From Hepsetus odoe (taxonomy: Eukaryota > Chordata > Actinopteri > Characiformes > Hepsetidae), in contig CM029367.1 in the NCBI GenBank assembly GCA_017165825.1, positions 21,736,739-21,800,738 of the forward strand: 64,000 nucleotides of DNA, in the 5' to 3' direction. The notes below the pieces were generated by a model. That model made no database searches. It was not told the DNA's origin and saw nothing but the letters and a program-made list of their open reading frames with translations. Made by a program: the position numbers and the translations under genes. Of the stretch, positions 14,446-27,211 are shown one piece after another. The stretch's first letter is position 1. The number at the start of each line of letters is the position of its first letter.

Positions 14446-14477
<32 letters not shown>
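14354..14477. repeat. Imperfect (CA)n array
   Basis: 124 bp with regular ACACTC interruptions, which form a higher-order unit of about 12 bp. Confidence 0.9.
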
Positions 14478-14478
<1 letters not shown>

Positions 14479-16896
14479 CTCTACTGCCCCTATTCAGAGT
14501 CCATTCCTCTGTGACAGGTACTGCCTTTCGTCTCACTGAGCTGCTCTATATGGAAATTGTGATGTTACATCACACATGCTGCACTCCATATTTGGTGGTT
14601 TAAACAACACTTTGAAACATAGCTATATGACTGACTTAATGTTAAGAATACTGTCCCTGAAATAGAACACAATACACAGTAGAAATAAAACATCAAGAAG
14701 AGAAGTAACCACAAAACAACAACAATTGTTTCTGATGTCTGAAGGCAGACTATTCTTTTCTAATTCATCTCTAAACACACACACTCTTGTTTACATATAC
14801 ATTGAAAGCTACAGCCTAACCAACCTTGAAGACATTATGTCTAAAACCACCTGCAATATGGCTAATTAATATCTCGTTTGACCAGTTACGGTAACGCATT
14901 CAGTAACAGACATGGAAGCTGTTAAAGTCCTTCTACACAAAGCTGTTTTAAACATAGGAAGCACACATAATACCAGTGACCCAATGCTATCAGCTGAACC
15001 CTGTTACATTATGATGTAAATGAGTTTAATAACCCAGTTTAGCGGCTGACAGTAACAAGAGACGTGTGCACGATAGCTTGCGCATTTAAAGGCTTGTATA
15101 ATTTGTGCTGAAGTGGCATCGACATCTTTAAAACAAAAGGGTTAACTAGACATATCTGACCCCGCTTACCAGCCTTATCCGTTAAAACCTGAATCAATCT
15201 AATGCATGTGCTGGCTGCAGGAACCACAGCAGACCACGTCCCATCTGACTGTATTTACAGCACCTGGGTTTGTATTGTTCCTTCAGATTCACCGACTCCA
15301 CGATGTAAAGGAAAAGTACAAACAGAAAACAGCTCAGCATACCCAATAATTAGCCCTCAATGACGGTGAGGCCCACATGACTGCAGATGGGACTGACTGG
15401 GCCCAAGGCACTTCCCGGAACCTGATCTTTAAAGCAGACCAGAGAATGGCCCAATGTGAGGCCCGGGCAGAAAAACAGGCTGGAGAGACTCACTCACACT
15501 TTTTCTTCTCTCAACAAATGTGCTCTGTAAATCACCTCCAGCAGCCACACACTCACATACACTCACACACAATCATGTAGCCACCAAAATCATATCTCTA
15601 ATGTTACATTAACAGCAATAACAGCTTACTTCACTACACTAGCATCTCAACGGATGGAGAGACTTATGACAACTGTAGGTCATATTTTAACACACCGGAT
15701 TCCAGACATTTCTTTTTTAAGGTTGTTTACAATCAAAGTGATAAACTGTCTTGTTTGGTTCTTTGTTTCCATAGCAGTATTTTATGTTTTCCCATGCCTT
15801 ATTTAGTGCAAGAAGTCAACCACTAAAACTCACTCTAATTAAAATACGCAAAAACTAAAACAAATAATTAGTGGTGCTAAGATTCTCTAAATAAGTGACT
15901 GTCCCCTAACATCCGAAAATAACTGAATGGCCTTCCATTTCCTTTCCACTTTTTTTTTTGTTTTTTTTTTTTTATCATGGTCAGAAAGTGAAAATGTGCA
16001 GGCATACATTTACATGGATAAGATGTGGCCGTGTAAAAACCACTGTGAAATCAAGATGCATCTGCGGAAACCACATGAGAGAACATGAGCAGCGCAGAAA
16101 GGCATTTCCCACGGGCCTGTGGACATACACTGAGGGGATGGCCTCTCCTGTCACACCACAATCTCCTCCAACCAGCCCTCCAGTGCCCAAACTGCCCCAT
16201 CTGCCTGGATGCTCTCTTCTTCTCCCTTTCTCACTCTCATTCCCTAATTCTCTTGGTGTGGATGTGCCGCCTTCTTGACACAGCCCCAGTGCTCTACTCT
16301 GATCACAAAATGGCAACTTAAAGTCAACACAGGATGGGCCGCTACACCACTGGACTGGATTTGATTACTATGAAAAAAAAGCACCACTTTGTCAAGAATG
16401 AATCCAAAGGCTAATACCTGAGCAAGGTTAACTGTTTAACTGCTCAGAAAGGCAAAAGGTATCTAGAAAGAATGGAGGTGAAACAAGACTGGCTTACGCG
16501 CCAAAACAAGCATGCAGCAAACGTCTGAGACACATGATGGATGCAGTAAGACTGAGTTTAATTAACAAAATCCCACCCAGTCAAAGAGTGAAGTGAGAGC
16601 CAGGCTGATTCCAAACTGTGATGAGCTCCAGACAGTAAATCAGAACAAAGAGTGTTTTTTTTTCCCTTCATCTTCATGCTCTAACAGAGTCATGCAATGA
16701 TATGATATAAAGCCCCCCATTCTCTAACCCTACAGCTCGTAAATATTCAACACTCTGATACGTGTCTCCAGAGTTGTGGACGAGAAACCCCACGGAGACA
16801 GGGAACATGTGTTTGCGATATGTGGCCTATACATCCTTTCAGTTCTATAGAGTAAAGAGTGTATCACAGAGATCCTGTGCAAAGCATACCCACCTA

Positions 16897-16911
16897 CACA
16901 CACACACACAC

Positions 16912-16946
<35 letters not shown>
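16897..16946. repeat. (CA)n array
   Basis: 50 bp with one CG interruption. Confidence 0.95.
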
Positions 16947-16948
<2 letters not shown>

Positions 16949-17049
16949 AAAAAAATATGCCACCAAAGGATATGAAAACTCTCCCTATTCATTTGCTGCC
17001 TTTAAAAGAATGTCATGTCATTTGGAATAGTCTTCCTGTATAAATTTAC

Positions 17050-17385
17050 CTGTAATATTCTCCTGTTTAGGACAGATTCCTCGAGAAGATGTCGACAAGC
17101 AGTCATCATCCTCTGGCGTGACCTGAACGCCCACTTCTACAGGGTTGGAAGCTCTCCTCAGCTCACCGTGCGAGGGTGAAGGGGGTTTATCCACTGCCTT
17201 GTCCATGCACAGGGTGCCATTGCATTGCTTCCTTTTGTGCTCAATAAAAATCAGGATATCCCCCAGAGGGAAGTTCATCTGACACTGGCCGCAAGTAAGC
17301 AGGTCCTGGTCCCCTTCCGGAGTGACCTGCACCAGCCCGTGCTGTTCTTGCCTCTCCTCTGAGACCACAGAAGACAGGGGCTCGG
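17050..17385 (-). CDS. BCL11A: BCL11A coding exon 2 (CCHC zinc finger exon)
   Basis: Second coding exon of BCL11A, 336 nt on the minus strand. The acceptor CAG lies at 17388-17386 and the donor GTAAAT begins at 17049. Together with exon 1 it encodes about residues 19-130. It contains the conserved block [20 protein letters not shown] with the CCHC zinc-finger ligands C50, C53, H68 and C73, then a conserved stretch including [19 protein letters not shown] and a C-terminal CPKQENIT. Residues 23-43 (from SSVVSEE to VTPEG) differ strongly from the acidic mammalian linker and make the exon 6 nt longer than the 330 nt I recall for human. Exon 2 ends in phase 1, as in human. The zinc-finger exons 3 and 4 must lie beyond the left edge of the window. 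Confidence 0.96.
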
Positions 17386-17536
17386 CTGCTTGCGGGAAGC
17401 AACGGTGTGCAAGACACAAGGAATGAGAGAGACACACAGGGATAGAGAGAAAATTAGATGAGAGAGTTCTGCTAAACACAACCAAAACGACAAAGAATTC
17501 ATATAAAACCAAATATTACAGATTACTCTTATCTTC

Positions 17537-17570
<34 letters not shown>

Positions 17571-19560
17571 AGACATTGAGATTATTAAGATTTTTTTTTT
17601 TTTGTCAATTCCTTCTCCTAATCATCTCATTTGAATACTCTCCATAGATGCAAGGCTTTTGGTTGCATCCCTTATTTTTTACCAAAACAAAAATTGCAAT
17701 GAAAATACATCATTGCTTTGCTGTGGTTACATTGCATCAATTCACAGGTATCCCAATGTGCAGCATGCATCATTTTAATGACAGCTTCTATAATTTTAAG
17801 GAAATTCAAATAAAATACAAAGGCTTTGAAGAGGATGCATTACAGTACAATGCAACGTTACCCTCTTCCTTTTTGCTCCAAGCTGAGATGCTTTTTTTTT
17901 CCAGCACACATGGGAAGCAAAACCCATTTGGACGTGGTTAACACATCTGTAGGTTGAGAACCGGAGTAGAATCCCGCGCGTCACTTTTATCTCCTTTATA
18001 ACCACTGTCCCAAAAAACACCATCAAAGTGCCACACACACTATCGGTGACGGCAGTTTATTTTTTTGCTTGTTTGTTTGTTTGTTTGCTTGTTTATTCTG
18101 TTGTGATAAAGTTTACTCCCGCCGCGTACAGAACGGTGCGACCCAAGAACAGCCTTTTGGACATGTTTGGATAAAGATTTCTGTGAGCTTGCCAGTCCTC
18201 TACCATCCTGATCTTCTTCACTGGAAGCCTCACACTTTAAACCCCACAATTTAAAAAAATCTATTTGATTTTCACTTGTATCAATAAACACTCTTAAGTT
18301 ATATATATTTTTTATTTTTATTATTATTATTATTATTTTATAAAGTGAGGTTAAATACTTGCATCTTCAGCTTTAGAAAACACACTGTGCTACATATGTG
18401 CGCCTGATAGCGGACTGCAGGACAGTCCGGTGTGGGGGCGCCTGGTCCGAATCCCACTTCTTTCTAGGTTGCTTCATCCCGGAGATCAGCGGGGGAGGAG
18501 GCTCGAGCCCCCAGTCTTTTACCTGCGTTTGAGCTCTCAGTGTCCGTGAGAAAACTAACCGTCCCGTCTAGAGAGGGGGCTCAATGATTATTAAATAATC
18601 GTCCGTTTTTTCAAGTGTGTTTTTTAAGTTGATAATCTGAAGTGTGACCCCTCAACCCCCCCAACGCCATTCAGTGTCTGAGACGCATTCATTTAAATGC
18701 AAATCTAGGAATACAGTTGTCTGCTGTCTTTGGACTTTTAGTCCACATAGAAGTAATCCTCAGAAAGCAGCGCGGTCGCGGCTTCTTGTGGGAATCGCCT
18801 GGCTTAAGTCATTCAAAACGCGTTGATAAATACGGTCACTGCTCGAGATGAAGCCGTCATACAGTTTATAACACAATTACCAGCCTCTCTTTTTTTCCTT
18901 TAGACGGCCGATCTCACGGTGCAACCCCAGTCGAGTGGACTAAATAAGAGAGCAGTGCAGTCTGGGGTTTAGATGCGGAGAGAACTGGTCTAAAGCGAAT
19001 AAAAGCAAAGGAAAGTGTTTGTACCAGAGGCTTGTGATGCAAATGAGCACAATTCTGGGATTAAAGCAGCATCTTTAAATCGTTTCCCATTCGCAAATCA
19101 GTCTTAAAAAATGGGATTAAATGTAGATCATATGTGCGTGATCATGGGATGGTATTAGAGAAAATGTCAAAAAAAACTTCTTTTTGAAGACTCAGTTTTA
19201 AAAGCTGGCGTTGTTGGAGAATTAAAGTTAGAAACGTTCAGTACTGACTTGGTGTGGGACACAGTGTGGATGTGATGCTGAGTTTATTTAAAGACAGTGT
19301 ATCTCCTCTCTTTACTAAGCTGTTTCTTAAAGCTTCACTCTCGGTAAACGCACGTGGTTCCGGCTGTGAAAACGGGCTGCAGGTCTGACTGTGAGTTTTC
19401 CAAACGCGTCGTCAAATATGTAGATGGAGGTGGCGGTGAAAATCGATCAGGTTCAAGTTCATTTCCAGTTCCTGATCGTAGTGTGCCTCCTAGCGACGGA
19501 CGACACACACGGCTGTGAGGGAGACTGGCGTGCGACCTGGAGACGGCACTGAAACCCAGC

Positions 19561-19655
<95 letters not shown>

Positions 19656-20731
19656 TTGAGGGGAAACCCAATAATGTTACACGATACTTTACAACGTTAC
19701 AACAACGTGGGATTTGTGTCAGGCATGTTTATCACGTAAAGGGAGCCTGATGCTCCTGGAGCTCGGTCCCGCTGGAAGACCAGGGTCCAGACCCCGTCCT
19801 TCCCTGGACTCTACTCGCCATAGTCGGGCTTATGGGGCAATAAATCCACTTTTTAATACGATTCCCAACCAGCGTGTGCGCACACCTGTGATCTACACTT
19901 GATCTTCCACCACGTTGCTTTCTGGGGGGAAATCATATTAAAACGCCTTGACTAGACTGTCTCCACCTGACTGTAGTGCGATTACATTTCTCCACACACA
20001 GCGAATAGGTGGCCAGTCGAGCTGTGCTCCTGTTGCTCCTGATCAAAGCCCGACCTCAGCCGGAGTCGTGCTCTGGGCGAGAGCAGACGCGCTTAAAGTT
20101 TCATAAACCTACCTAGATGTCTACAGAGTGGAGCTGAGCCGCTGTGGGAGGTTAGACTGGCCGCTGCCGGTGGCTTGCGCCGCGCACGCCGCGCGTGTAA
20201 ACAGTCGGACACGAGATCTCTTTTTTTACCCCCCTTCCCAATCAAAATCCACTTCCACTTTTTTTTTTTTTTTTGAAAATCTTCCAAAAATAGTAGGAGA
20301 GGGGGGGAAATCCTGCCCAGAATGGCTGGCTGGCTGCGCTCTGGTCCCGGGCGCAGAGCGGAGCGGCGGAGCTGGATCTGCGCACCTCCCGCGCTCCGGC
20401 TGCTTCCCGGGTGTGAGGTTGGTCACACAGACGGACGGGGGGTCGCCGGTGCACGTGCTTACGGCAGAATCGGCGCTGGAAACTTCTCCTGAATTTGAGC
20501 GCACTGAAAACGGACGACAGCAGATAAACAGAGAGAAACTTTCTCTTGCCCGTCGTGCTGCTTTTTTCACGCCGCGCTCTTCCAGTGAAGTCCACTCGAG
20601 CGCGGTCTGCACTGTCCGCTGCCGGCTTTCTGCGCCCCGAGAGCCGGGACACAAGGTGAGGAGGGAAAAGGAGCACACAACACACACACAACGCACACAC
20701 ACGCAGAGAGAGACGCACATGCTTTACTTAC
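17386..20731 (-). other. BCL11A: BCL11A intron 1
   Basis: A 3.35 kb intron bounded by GTAAGT (minus strand, 20731) and a CAG acceptor (17388-17386). It contains a run of about 30 T at 17540-17568, a TTTG tetranucleotide run near 18068-18095, an ATT run near 18310-18338 and a 90-bp GT array at 19562-19652. The exon-1-proximal kilobase is rich in CpG and GC. The 255-codon open frame on the plus strand at 20128-20895 overlaps exon 1 antisense, resembles no family I know, and is taken as a by-product of GC-rich DNA. Confidence 0.85.
19562..19652. repeat. (GT)n array
   Basis: 91 bp with one phase slip (GTTG), in BCL11A intron 1. Confidence 0.95.
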
Positions 20732-20786
20732 GCGAGAAATCCCGTTTGCTTAAGTGCTGGGGTTTGCCTTGCTTGCGGCGAGACAT
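20732..20786 (-). CDS. BCL11A: BCL11A coding exon 1 (start exon)
   Basis: First coding exon of the zinc-finger transcriptional repressor BCL11A, read on the minus strand from ATG at 20786 to 20732 (55 nt). It encodes 18 residues beginning MSRRKQGKPQHLSKRDFS and ends one base into codon 19, followed by a perfect donor GTAAGT at 20731-20726. The RRKQxxP segment is the known N-terminal motif that recruits the NuRD subunit RBBP4/7, and it is unchanged from mammals. The one difference from the human peptide that I recall is Asp for Glu at residue 16. The phase (1) matches exon 2 at 17050-17385. BCL11A acts in the nucleus and, in mammals, represses fetal globin genes and functions in B-cell and neuronal development. 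Fish may carry two paralogues, and I cannot say which copy this is. Confidence 0.96.
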
Positions 20787-20958
20787 GGTGGTTGGTGGTG
20801 GCTTTCAGCTCGGTTCACATCGGGAGAGCCGGGTTAGAAGGGAGACTCCAGAGAAAATATCTTCATCAATGCCTTTGACATCCAAAATAAATTAGAAATA
20901 ATAGAAAGATGGCGCTGCGAAGATGGATTGTGGGATAGCCGTCATGGCTTTTTTGAAA

Positions 20959-20989
<31 letters not shown>

Positions 20990-21143
20990 TGAAAAAATGG
21001 CAAAAGCCCCCCTGAGCTGCAAGTTCAAGTGCGGACGTGACGTCCCTGCGAACTTGAACGTCAGGAGATGGATGGACACAGACATACAAAACATGGGCAG
21101 GGCAAAGCCGGGGAGTGGGAGGAGGGAGTGGAAATAACAAAAA

Positions 21144-21242
21144 CCAATGGACACTCATTAGGGGCTGGACATGAAAAATAGACCCGAAGAAGCCAATGGA
21201 CAGAAAGATCAGGGGGCCGGACAAGAGGCGAGCGAGCGAGCG

Positions 21243-21292
<50 letters not shown>

Positions 21293-21307
21293 TTTAATGA
21301 AAGCAGC

Positions 21308-21345
<38 letters not shown>

Positions 21346-21382
21346 GGGGTGGACGTAGGAACACGGACCACGAAAAGCCAAT
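21144..21382 (-). promoter_or_regulatory. Three CCAAT boxes upstream of BCL11A
   Basis: The motif CCAATGG occurs three times on the plus strand at 21144, 21193 and 21378; the first two are followed by AC, giving CCAATGGAC. They lie 360-600 bp upstream of the BCL11A ATG. CCAAT boxes bind NF-Y and work in either orientation. The repeated, same-orientation arrangement suggests core promoter elements, but function is inferred. Confidence 0.45.
21228..21341. repeat. (GAGC)n(GA)n and adjacent (GT)n arrays
   Basis: A GA run of about 45 bp, then a GT run at 21308-21341, within the BCL11A promoter-proximal region between two CCAAT boxes. Confidence 0.9.
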
Positions 21383-22165
21383 GGCCATGAGATTCGGCTG
21401 GGTGGGGGTGGGGGTGTGCGCGAGGGGAGGGGGAGAGAAACCTTTAATAGAAGCCGCTTCAGTGGACGTTGACCAGGGCTGGCGGGCACTGACAGCGCGG
21501 CTCAAACACACGTTCGGCTCGTGGTCCGGCAGAAGAGCGGATCAGAGTTCAGATCAGAGACGGAGACCCGCGCTCATAAACAAACGATCAGGTTGCGCGT
21601 GAACAGGACGGACAGGTTCCGCGCCGGCGGCTCTGCGTAACCGAGCCCGTCTACACCCCCCAACCCCCACCCCTTAAAAAATCAGAGTAAATATTATGAG
21701 GGACATCCTTCAAATAATACTGGACACTTTTTACGAATGATGTAGGTGGGACTTAAATACTAGAGCCTGGTTTTTAAAAACCCACAGTGACGACTATATG
21801 AAGGGAGCAGCCCACTACAAAGGGGGGCTGGGGTTTAATAAGTTTCAGCTGTGTTCAGGTCAGAATGGGGGAGGGGGTGGGGGGATTTGGAGAGGCTTTG
21901 GCGCGCGGATTCCGCTCGAAGATGCTCCAAACATTTAGCGTGTAAAAGAGGCGCGTGGGCTGGGAGGAAGACTAACACAAGTAGCTGAAGTGGGACTAGA
22001 CTTAGCGAGGCTGTGACTCGATGACGGGCAGAGCGAGCGGGCGCCGGGAAGGGGAAAGAGAAAGAGAGAGAGGGAGTGAGAAAGACGGAAAGACGAACCT
22101 GCGAGATAAGGTGTGGTCAATGAGTGAGTGGTGATGTTTTACACACTGCGTGGTGGGCTTTCCCG

Positions 22166-22196
<31 letters not shown>

Positions 22197-22837
22197 CATG
22201 TGTGTCTTTCATTCCGAACAAGTATCGATCGGGCCAGATTTGAGCTCAGAAACTTGTGACAGGACCAGGACAGAGCCGCAGGACAGAGCCGCAGGACAGA
22301 GAGGATTCATGTGGACGGAGTGAGGCAGCAACTTTGTTCCTGCATTTTAAAGGTAATCTAAGTGCAGGCTGCTGTGTTTTTTCCAACACTTCAGAAGATA
22401 CAGGAGAGACAGAGTGATCTGAGATTTAGCTTTGCTAGGAATGGCTTTGTGCTTTTGACAACCGCTTTGCAAGGCGCGTGGAGCGTGTGGAGGGTTTGGG
22501 TTTGGGGACATTTCAGTTCGGAACAGCCTGCAGTCAGTGGTAAACAGGTGACAACGTGGCGTCGGTGTCAATCTCCAACTAAAGTTCCGCTGAAGTGCTT
22601 TCCTGATGCCACCTTGTTCTTTACACTTGAGCCTTTTTATTTTTAATGGCTAGGCAGCCTGTTCCAGATCGTCCACCTTTAAACCTGCAGCCTTCACTCG
22701 CGGTGTGATACAGGAACGCGGCTCGGGGAACACCGCTAGCCTTGACCTCAACTTCTCTCCGCGGTTCGTCCCGCTTTCTCCCGCCTGCCCCGCTCATTTG
22801 CGGTGGCGCTGATCAAAGCGCAGAGCCTCCTGTGGGG

Positions 22838-22887
<50 letters not shown>
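22838..22887. repeat. (GA)n array
   Basis: 50 bp uninterrupted. Confidence 0.95.
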
Positions 22888-22889
<2 letters not shown>

Positions 22890-23000
22890 ACAAAGCCCTG
22901 CGCGGGAGAGGGCGACCCTGAGCCCCCCATCCGCCAGCTCACAGATATCAAACACACACTCCAGACACTGCGCGAGCAGAAACGCCAGGAAGCACGCGCG

Positions 23001-23001
23001 C

Positions 23002-23038
<37 letters not shown>
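23001..23038. repeat. (CG)n(TG)n array
   Basis: A GCGCGCGC start runs into a GT repeat: an alternating purine-pyrimidine tract. Confidence 0.9.
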
Positions 23039-23039
<1 letters not shown>

Positions 23040-26000
23040 TTGATCCGCACAAATTCTCCCAATTCGCAAGGGTGTTAGGGCAAATTACTGGAGCCCGAAA
23101 TCACATTTCACACCAAATTTCCATTTTTTGCGCTTTACGTGTATGTACCTTTTAGCCCGACGACTACAGATTCATACAGAAGGTGAAAAGCTCGAATTAA
23201 CGCTGCAGCGCGAGAGCACGTCTCCCAGCAAAGTGACCGACAGGCCGCCTGCGCGTGCTAGCCTCTGTGCAAATGATAAATCAGAGCAGCACCGTCTCCA
23301 TGCTTCACTCCTTCCATTCTCCTCCTCTCCGCCGTCCTCTCCACTCATCAGCGAACCCGCATCTCTGCACCTCTCCTCCTGAATATGGAGAGTAAATAAT
23401 GTCCTCGTTATAAACGAAAGTGTGATAAATCACAGCAAAATGTTCACCCAAGCTTTCTGAGTTTCAGGTCCTGTGCGCCCGTGAGTCGTTCATCAGGAAG
23501 TTTAAGCCACAGGCATGGTGCTTTCATGTATTCAATTAATCGGCGTTTGAAAAAATGCCACAGAAGTTCAGTAAACTTCTCTCGAGTTGTATCTTTCAGA
23601 CACTGTAACAGAAAGGTGAGGTGCAGATCATGCCAGCAGCTGCTTTCGGCTCTGTGCACACGAAGCTTCATCTGAAAGGAAATCTTGTCTGATTAAACGT
23701 TGTTTTTGTGTTTCAAGTGTTGCATGCTTTTGTCGTCCACGTTTTCTTTGTTTTTTATGCAGTATCTATGTGTTTATATATATATATATATTACTGATGT
23801 ATCATAAATGATATAAACCTCTGACGACCCCGAACTCCGAGCTAATATAAGAGATATTTAATTCCACAGTTAGAAAGAAAGCCTTTCAGGTTTAATGCAT
23901 TCAGAGTTAGATGAAGGAAGCAAACTCTTCCTACACATTAATAGTAACATGAGAAAACAAATACACCTGGTACCTTTAAAAATGATACCTTTCCGGTCAA
24001 ACAAGCCGTCTATCATTTAATTGCTAGACGCAGGGCTCGTGTGTAAACACTTGTCCAGAGTCCAGAGCACTCGAGTGAGTTGGTGAACACAGGAGGCCCA
24101 TGGAGACGAGTTTAGACTTGCGCTCGTGCGGACGGGGAACGAGGTTAGGCTCTGGTATGAACCCACACTGACCATCTTGGACAGAATTAAATCAGTTTGA
24201 CTTTGGTTGTTGTGAATGAATAAGACGTGTGTTCTGATCCGATTACCAACAACATCAGCACCATCAGCAACATCAGCACCGTCCTCTTCATCTTCAAGCT
24301 TTTACTGCCCAGTCCTCCATCAGACACGCGTGTTTTAATCACGGAGGTTACAAGTAACAGGCCTGGAGTCAGATGGACGATTATTGCAGAGAGGTCATCA
24401 AAACGAGCTTTTCTCCGACCTGAAACTATTAGAGGCAATTTTACGGCGATAAACATTTGAATCATGAGGCTACTTCAAAAAAATCACACACGAACTCGAC
24501 TTGTCTTCACAAAGAGCGAAAAAAGAAAGCCTGGAGCACTCTAAGCCAAAGTAGTGAATGAGTCTCACCTCAAAGGAAAGAAAGAGAAACGGAATGAGAA
24601 TTATCTCCAAACAAAATCCCTAGTAAGTCATGCCTTGCCTTTTGAAGAAATTTCAAGCTTTAGTAGTTCAGACAGATTCAGAGACTGAAAATTAATATTA
24701 ATGGGTAGATTCCACAATGGCATTATCACACTGAGCGATGGGTGGGCATGCCATCTGGGGTTTGGCAGGTATTAGATATAATCAAAGGGATTACGTGGCT
24801 GTGGGAAAAAAATTATAAACGTGAGTACTGGTCTCATAAAAAACAAAGTGTGTGTGCGCGTGTTTGTGTGTGTGTGCGTGAGAGAGAGAGAAAGAGAGAG
24901 AGAGGGAGAAGAGAGAGAAGAGAGAAAACTTTCAAATCAAAACAAAATAGTTCTAGATCACAATTTAAATGGGTGCACAGCTACATTTAGACACACACAC
25001 ACACACACACATACACACACACCTATACAGCGATTACCTCTGACCGTCCTTAATTTAAGAAGACAAGTTTTAGTAGCACACATGCCCGTCTTATGTGTGG
25101 GGTTGTGGAAGTTGTCAAGCACCCATCAATTTACGGTGCAGGCTAATGCACGCCCGTGTTTATTGCTATAATAGTTAAGTCGTTGTTAATTTTACACTAA
25201 ACGGTAGTTATGATGATGAATGAGGAGGCCAGGATTGCACACAAGGGACGTTTATCTGCAGCTCTATTGCACAGCTCTGCTTTCTTTTTATGCTCTCCGA
25301 TTTCAGAGTGAAAGCTGCAGCGAGCGTATCTGCGCAGTCCTATCCACCTGTTCAGGTACATTATTAGAAGCATAAAATAAGACACGATGGGATATTTGGT
25401 CGTATAAACAGGTGCCTAGAAATGTGCTATTATGTCCTTAGCCAATGACTAAAATGAATCGTGTGGTAAAAGGTTGGTAAAAGGTCGATAATCAGCAGGT
25501 CCCTAAATCATGTAGAAAATACTTTGCCAGGTATCTTTTTTGTCCATAAAATCAGAGCGAATCCATTTATTTCACGCTGGTAGAATAAGTATATTAAGCG
25601 CACTACCCCCTCTCTTCTGAAAAGAGAACAGGGAATTGTTCTGCAGGTTTCCTGGTGTTATGATACCAATCAGTCGTGGTCCAAGCCCCCTCTAGTGCCT
25701 AAACATGTTATGACAAGAGGATGATCTTTTTTCTGCTTTCGAAGATGCAGCCAAAGCCGCCGGTACCTCCCGCATCCACAGCGCCGCGGAGGCGAAGCGA
25801 CGCCGCCTGTAACTCAGAGAGCTGAAAGTTTTGCCCTGAGTTGTTTAAAGGTAACAGCAGCACGATTGTGGTTATATACGGTTTTGTTTTTTTCTCCCTC
25901 TCTCTTTCTTTTTAGCAGCACAGTTTTGCAGTGTCGGCTGACCAGCGATTTTGTTTTTTTTTTTTTTGTATCTGACGTTTTTTTTTGGTCTGAATTATTC

Positions 26001-26157
26001 TTGTTGCCTGAGATTTTGTCTCATTAGCCCTCAGCGACCTGAGTTAAAATAATCCGATTAATCGTGTGTTAAACTTTAAGTAATCTTGAAAATATAAAGT
26101 AGGCCAAGGCAAAACTGCCAGAATTGAACATATAGCATATAAAGTTTTGTGTTAACT

Positions 26158-26158
26158 G

Positions 26159-26196
<38 letters not shown>
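26158..26196. repeat. (ATT)n array
   Basis: About 13 trinucleotide units. Confidence 0.9.
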
Positions 26197-26199
<3 letters not shown>

Positions 26200-26299
26200 C
26201 ATCAACGTAGAATAACAAATAACAACATGACCACTGTTCACCGTTATATAGATATACACATACATATATGAAAAGTGGTGATGTTTTATTATATACATA

Positions 26300-26306
26300 T
26301 AACTTT

Positions 26307-26362
<56 letters not shown>

Positions 26363-26369
26363 AAAGTTA
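26300..26369. repeat. 70-bp perfect palindrome with AT core
   Basis: Arms TAACTTTAAAATTATA and TATAATTTTAAAGTTA flank an uninterrupted AT run. Every base from 26300 to 26369 pairs with its mirror position. Confidence 0.9.
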
Positions 26370-27165
26370 AATATGAAATAAATAAACTTTTACAATTTAA
26401 TATATAAGTAACGGAGACTTTTTAAAATAATGCATGGAGTCGCAACAGGCTGTCCTGGCTTTAGTTTTTCTCGAACTGCTATTAAAAGGTACAGATTGTG
26501 GCAACGACGTCCGAGTCCTAGCGCGTGAAGTGGTATAAACTTAAAATAAATTAATCATCATTTAGCTTTTAAACACAAAATAAGACGAAAAACAATAAGA
26601 AACTATTCTGCGCCCCTCCACTAAGGTGAAACCCGTTCAGTGAAAGGCAGCAGCCCTGAAACCCCGCGGTCTGGCTCCGGACGGAGCGACGCTGAGAGCC
26701 GCTGTAACGTTCAGAGATTCAGGACCGCGGACAGCGCCCGTCCCCACTTCGGCGCTCAGCACCTTCAGCCAGTCTGAACCGCACAGCACGAGCTCCTTAC
26801 CCTAATAACACCCATCCAAAACGCCAAAGCAACTGCTATACACATCGGACATGTTTTAGAAGATTTTGGAAGCTGTGCTCACAATTTTAACTGCATCACG
26901 AGCAGCCTAAAGCTACCAGATCAGCAACTGCTTTAAATGAACCAGGATAAATATTTCGCTCGCAGTCAAAATCAGCAAAGCATCTCAATGTTTATTCAGA
27001 AAGAAATGAAGACGCCTTATCAGGCAGCAGTGGAGCCTACCGAGTAAGTTTTACTGAGTAAAATCTTTGCTTTGAGTTAGAACTGGGCAGGGCTGGTAGG
27101 TGAGTGTGGATTGCGGGTTTATAGTCGCATTCAAGATGATTTGCGTTGCCAGCAAGAAGTTTTAT

Positions 27166-27168
<3 letters not shown>

Positions 27169-27208
<40 letters not shown>
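27169..27208. repeat. (GT)n array
   Basis: 40 bp; the last long microsatellite before a 15 kb stretch that is nearly free of them. Confidence 0.95.

Positions 27209-27211
<3 letters not shown>

Larger units (their letters stand above)
20787..23400 (-). promoter_or_regulatory. BCL11A: BCL11A 5' UTR / promoter-proximal GC- and GA-rich region
   Basis: The sequence directly upstream of the BCL11A start codon (higher coordinates, minus strand) is rich in CpG and in GA/GT microsatellites (20955-20989, 21228-21290, 21308-21341, 22168-22196, 22838-22887, 23001-23038). No TATA box stands out. I infer a CpG-island promoter with the 5' UTR near 20787-21100. The exact start site cannot be fixed from sequence. 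Confidence 0.55.

Noticed and set aside
14354..14477. CRISPR-like regular repeat
   Set aside because: The regular ACACTC interruptions are a degenerate CA microsatellite, not repeats with unique spacers.
18400..18480. tRNA-like segment with GGTCCGAATCC
   Set aside because: A B-box-like string only; no A box at the right spacing and no stem pairing found.
20128..20895. 255-codon open frame on the plus strand
   Set aside because: It overlaps BCL11A exon 1 antisense in GC-rich DNA, shows no known domain and is interrupted by simple repeats; taken as chance.
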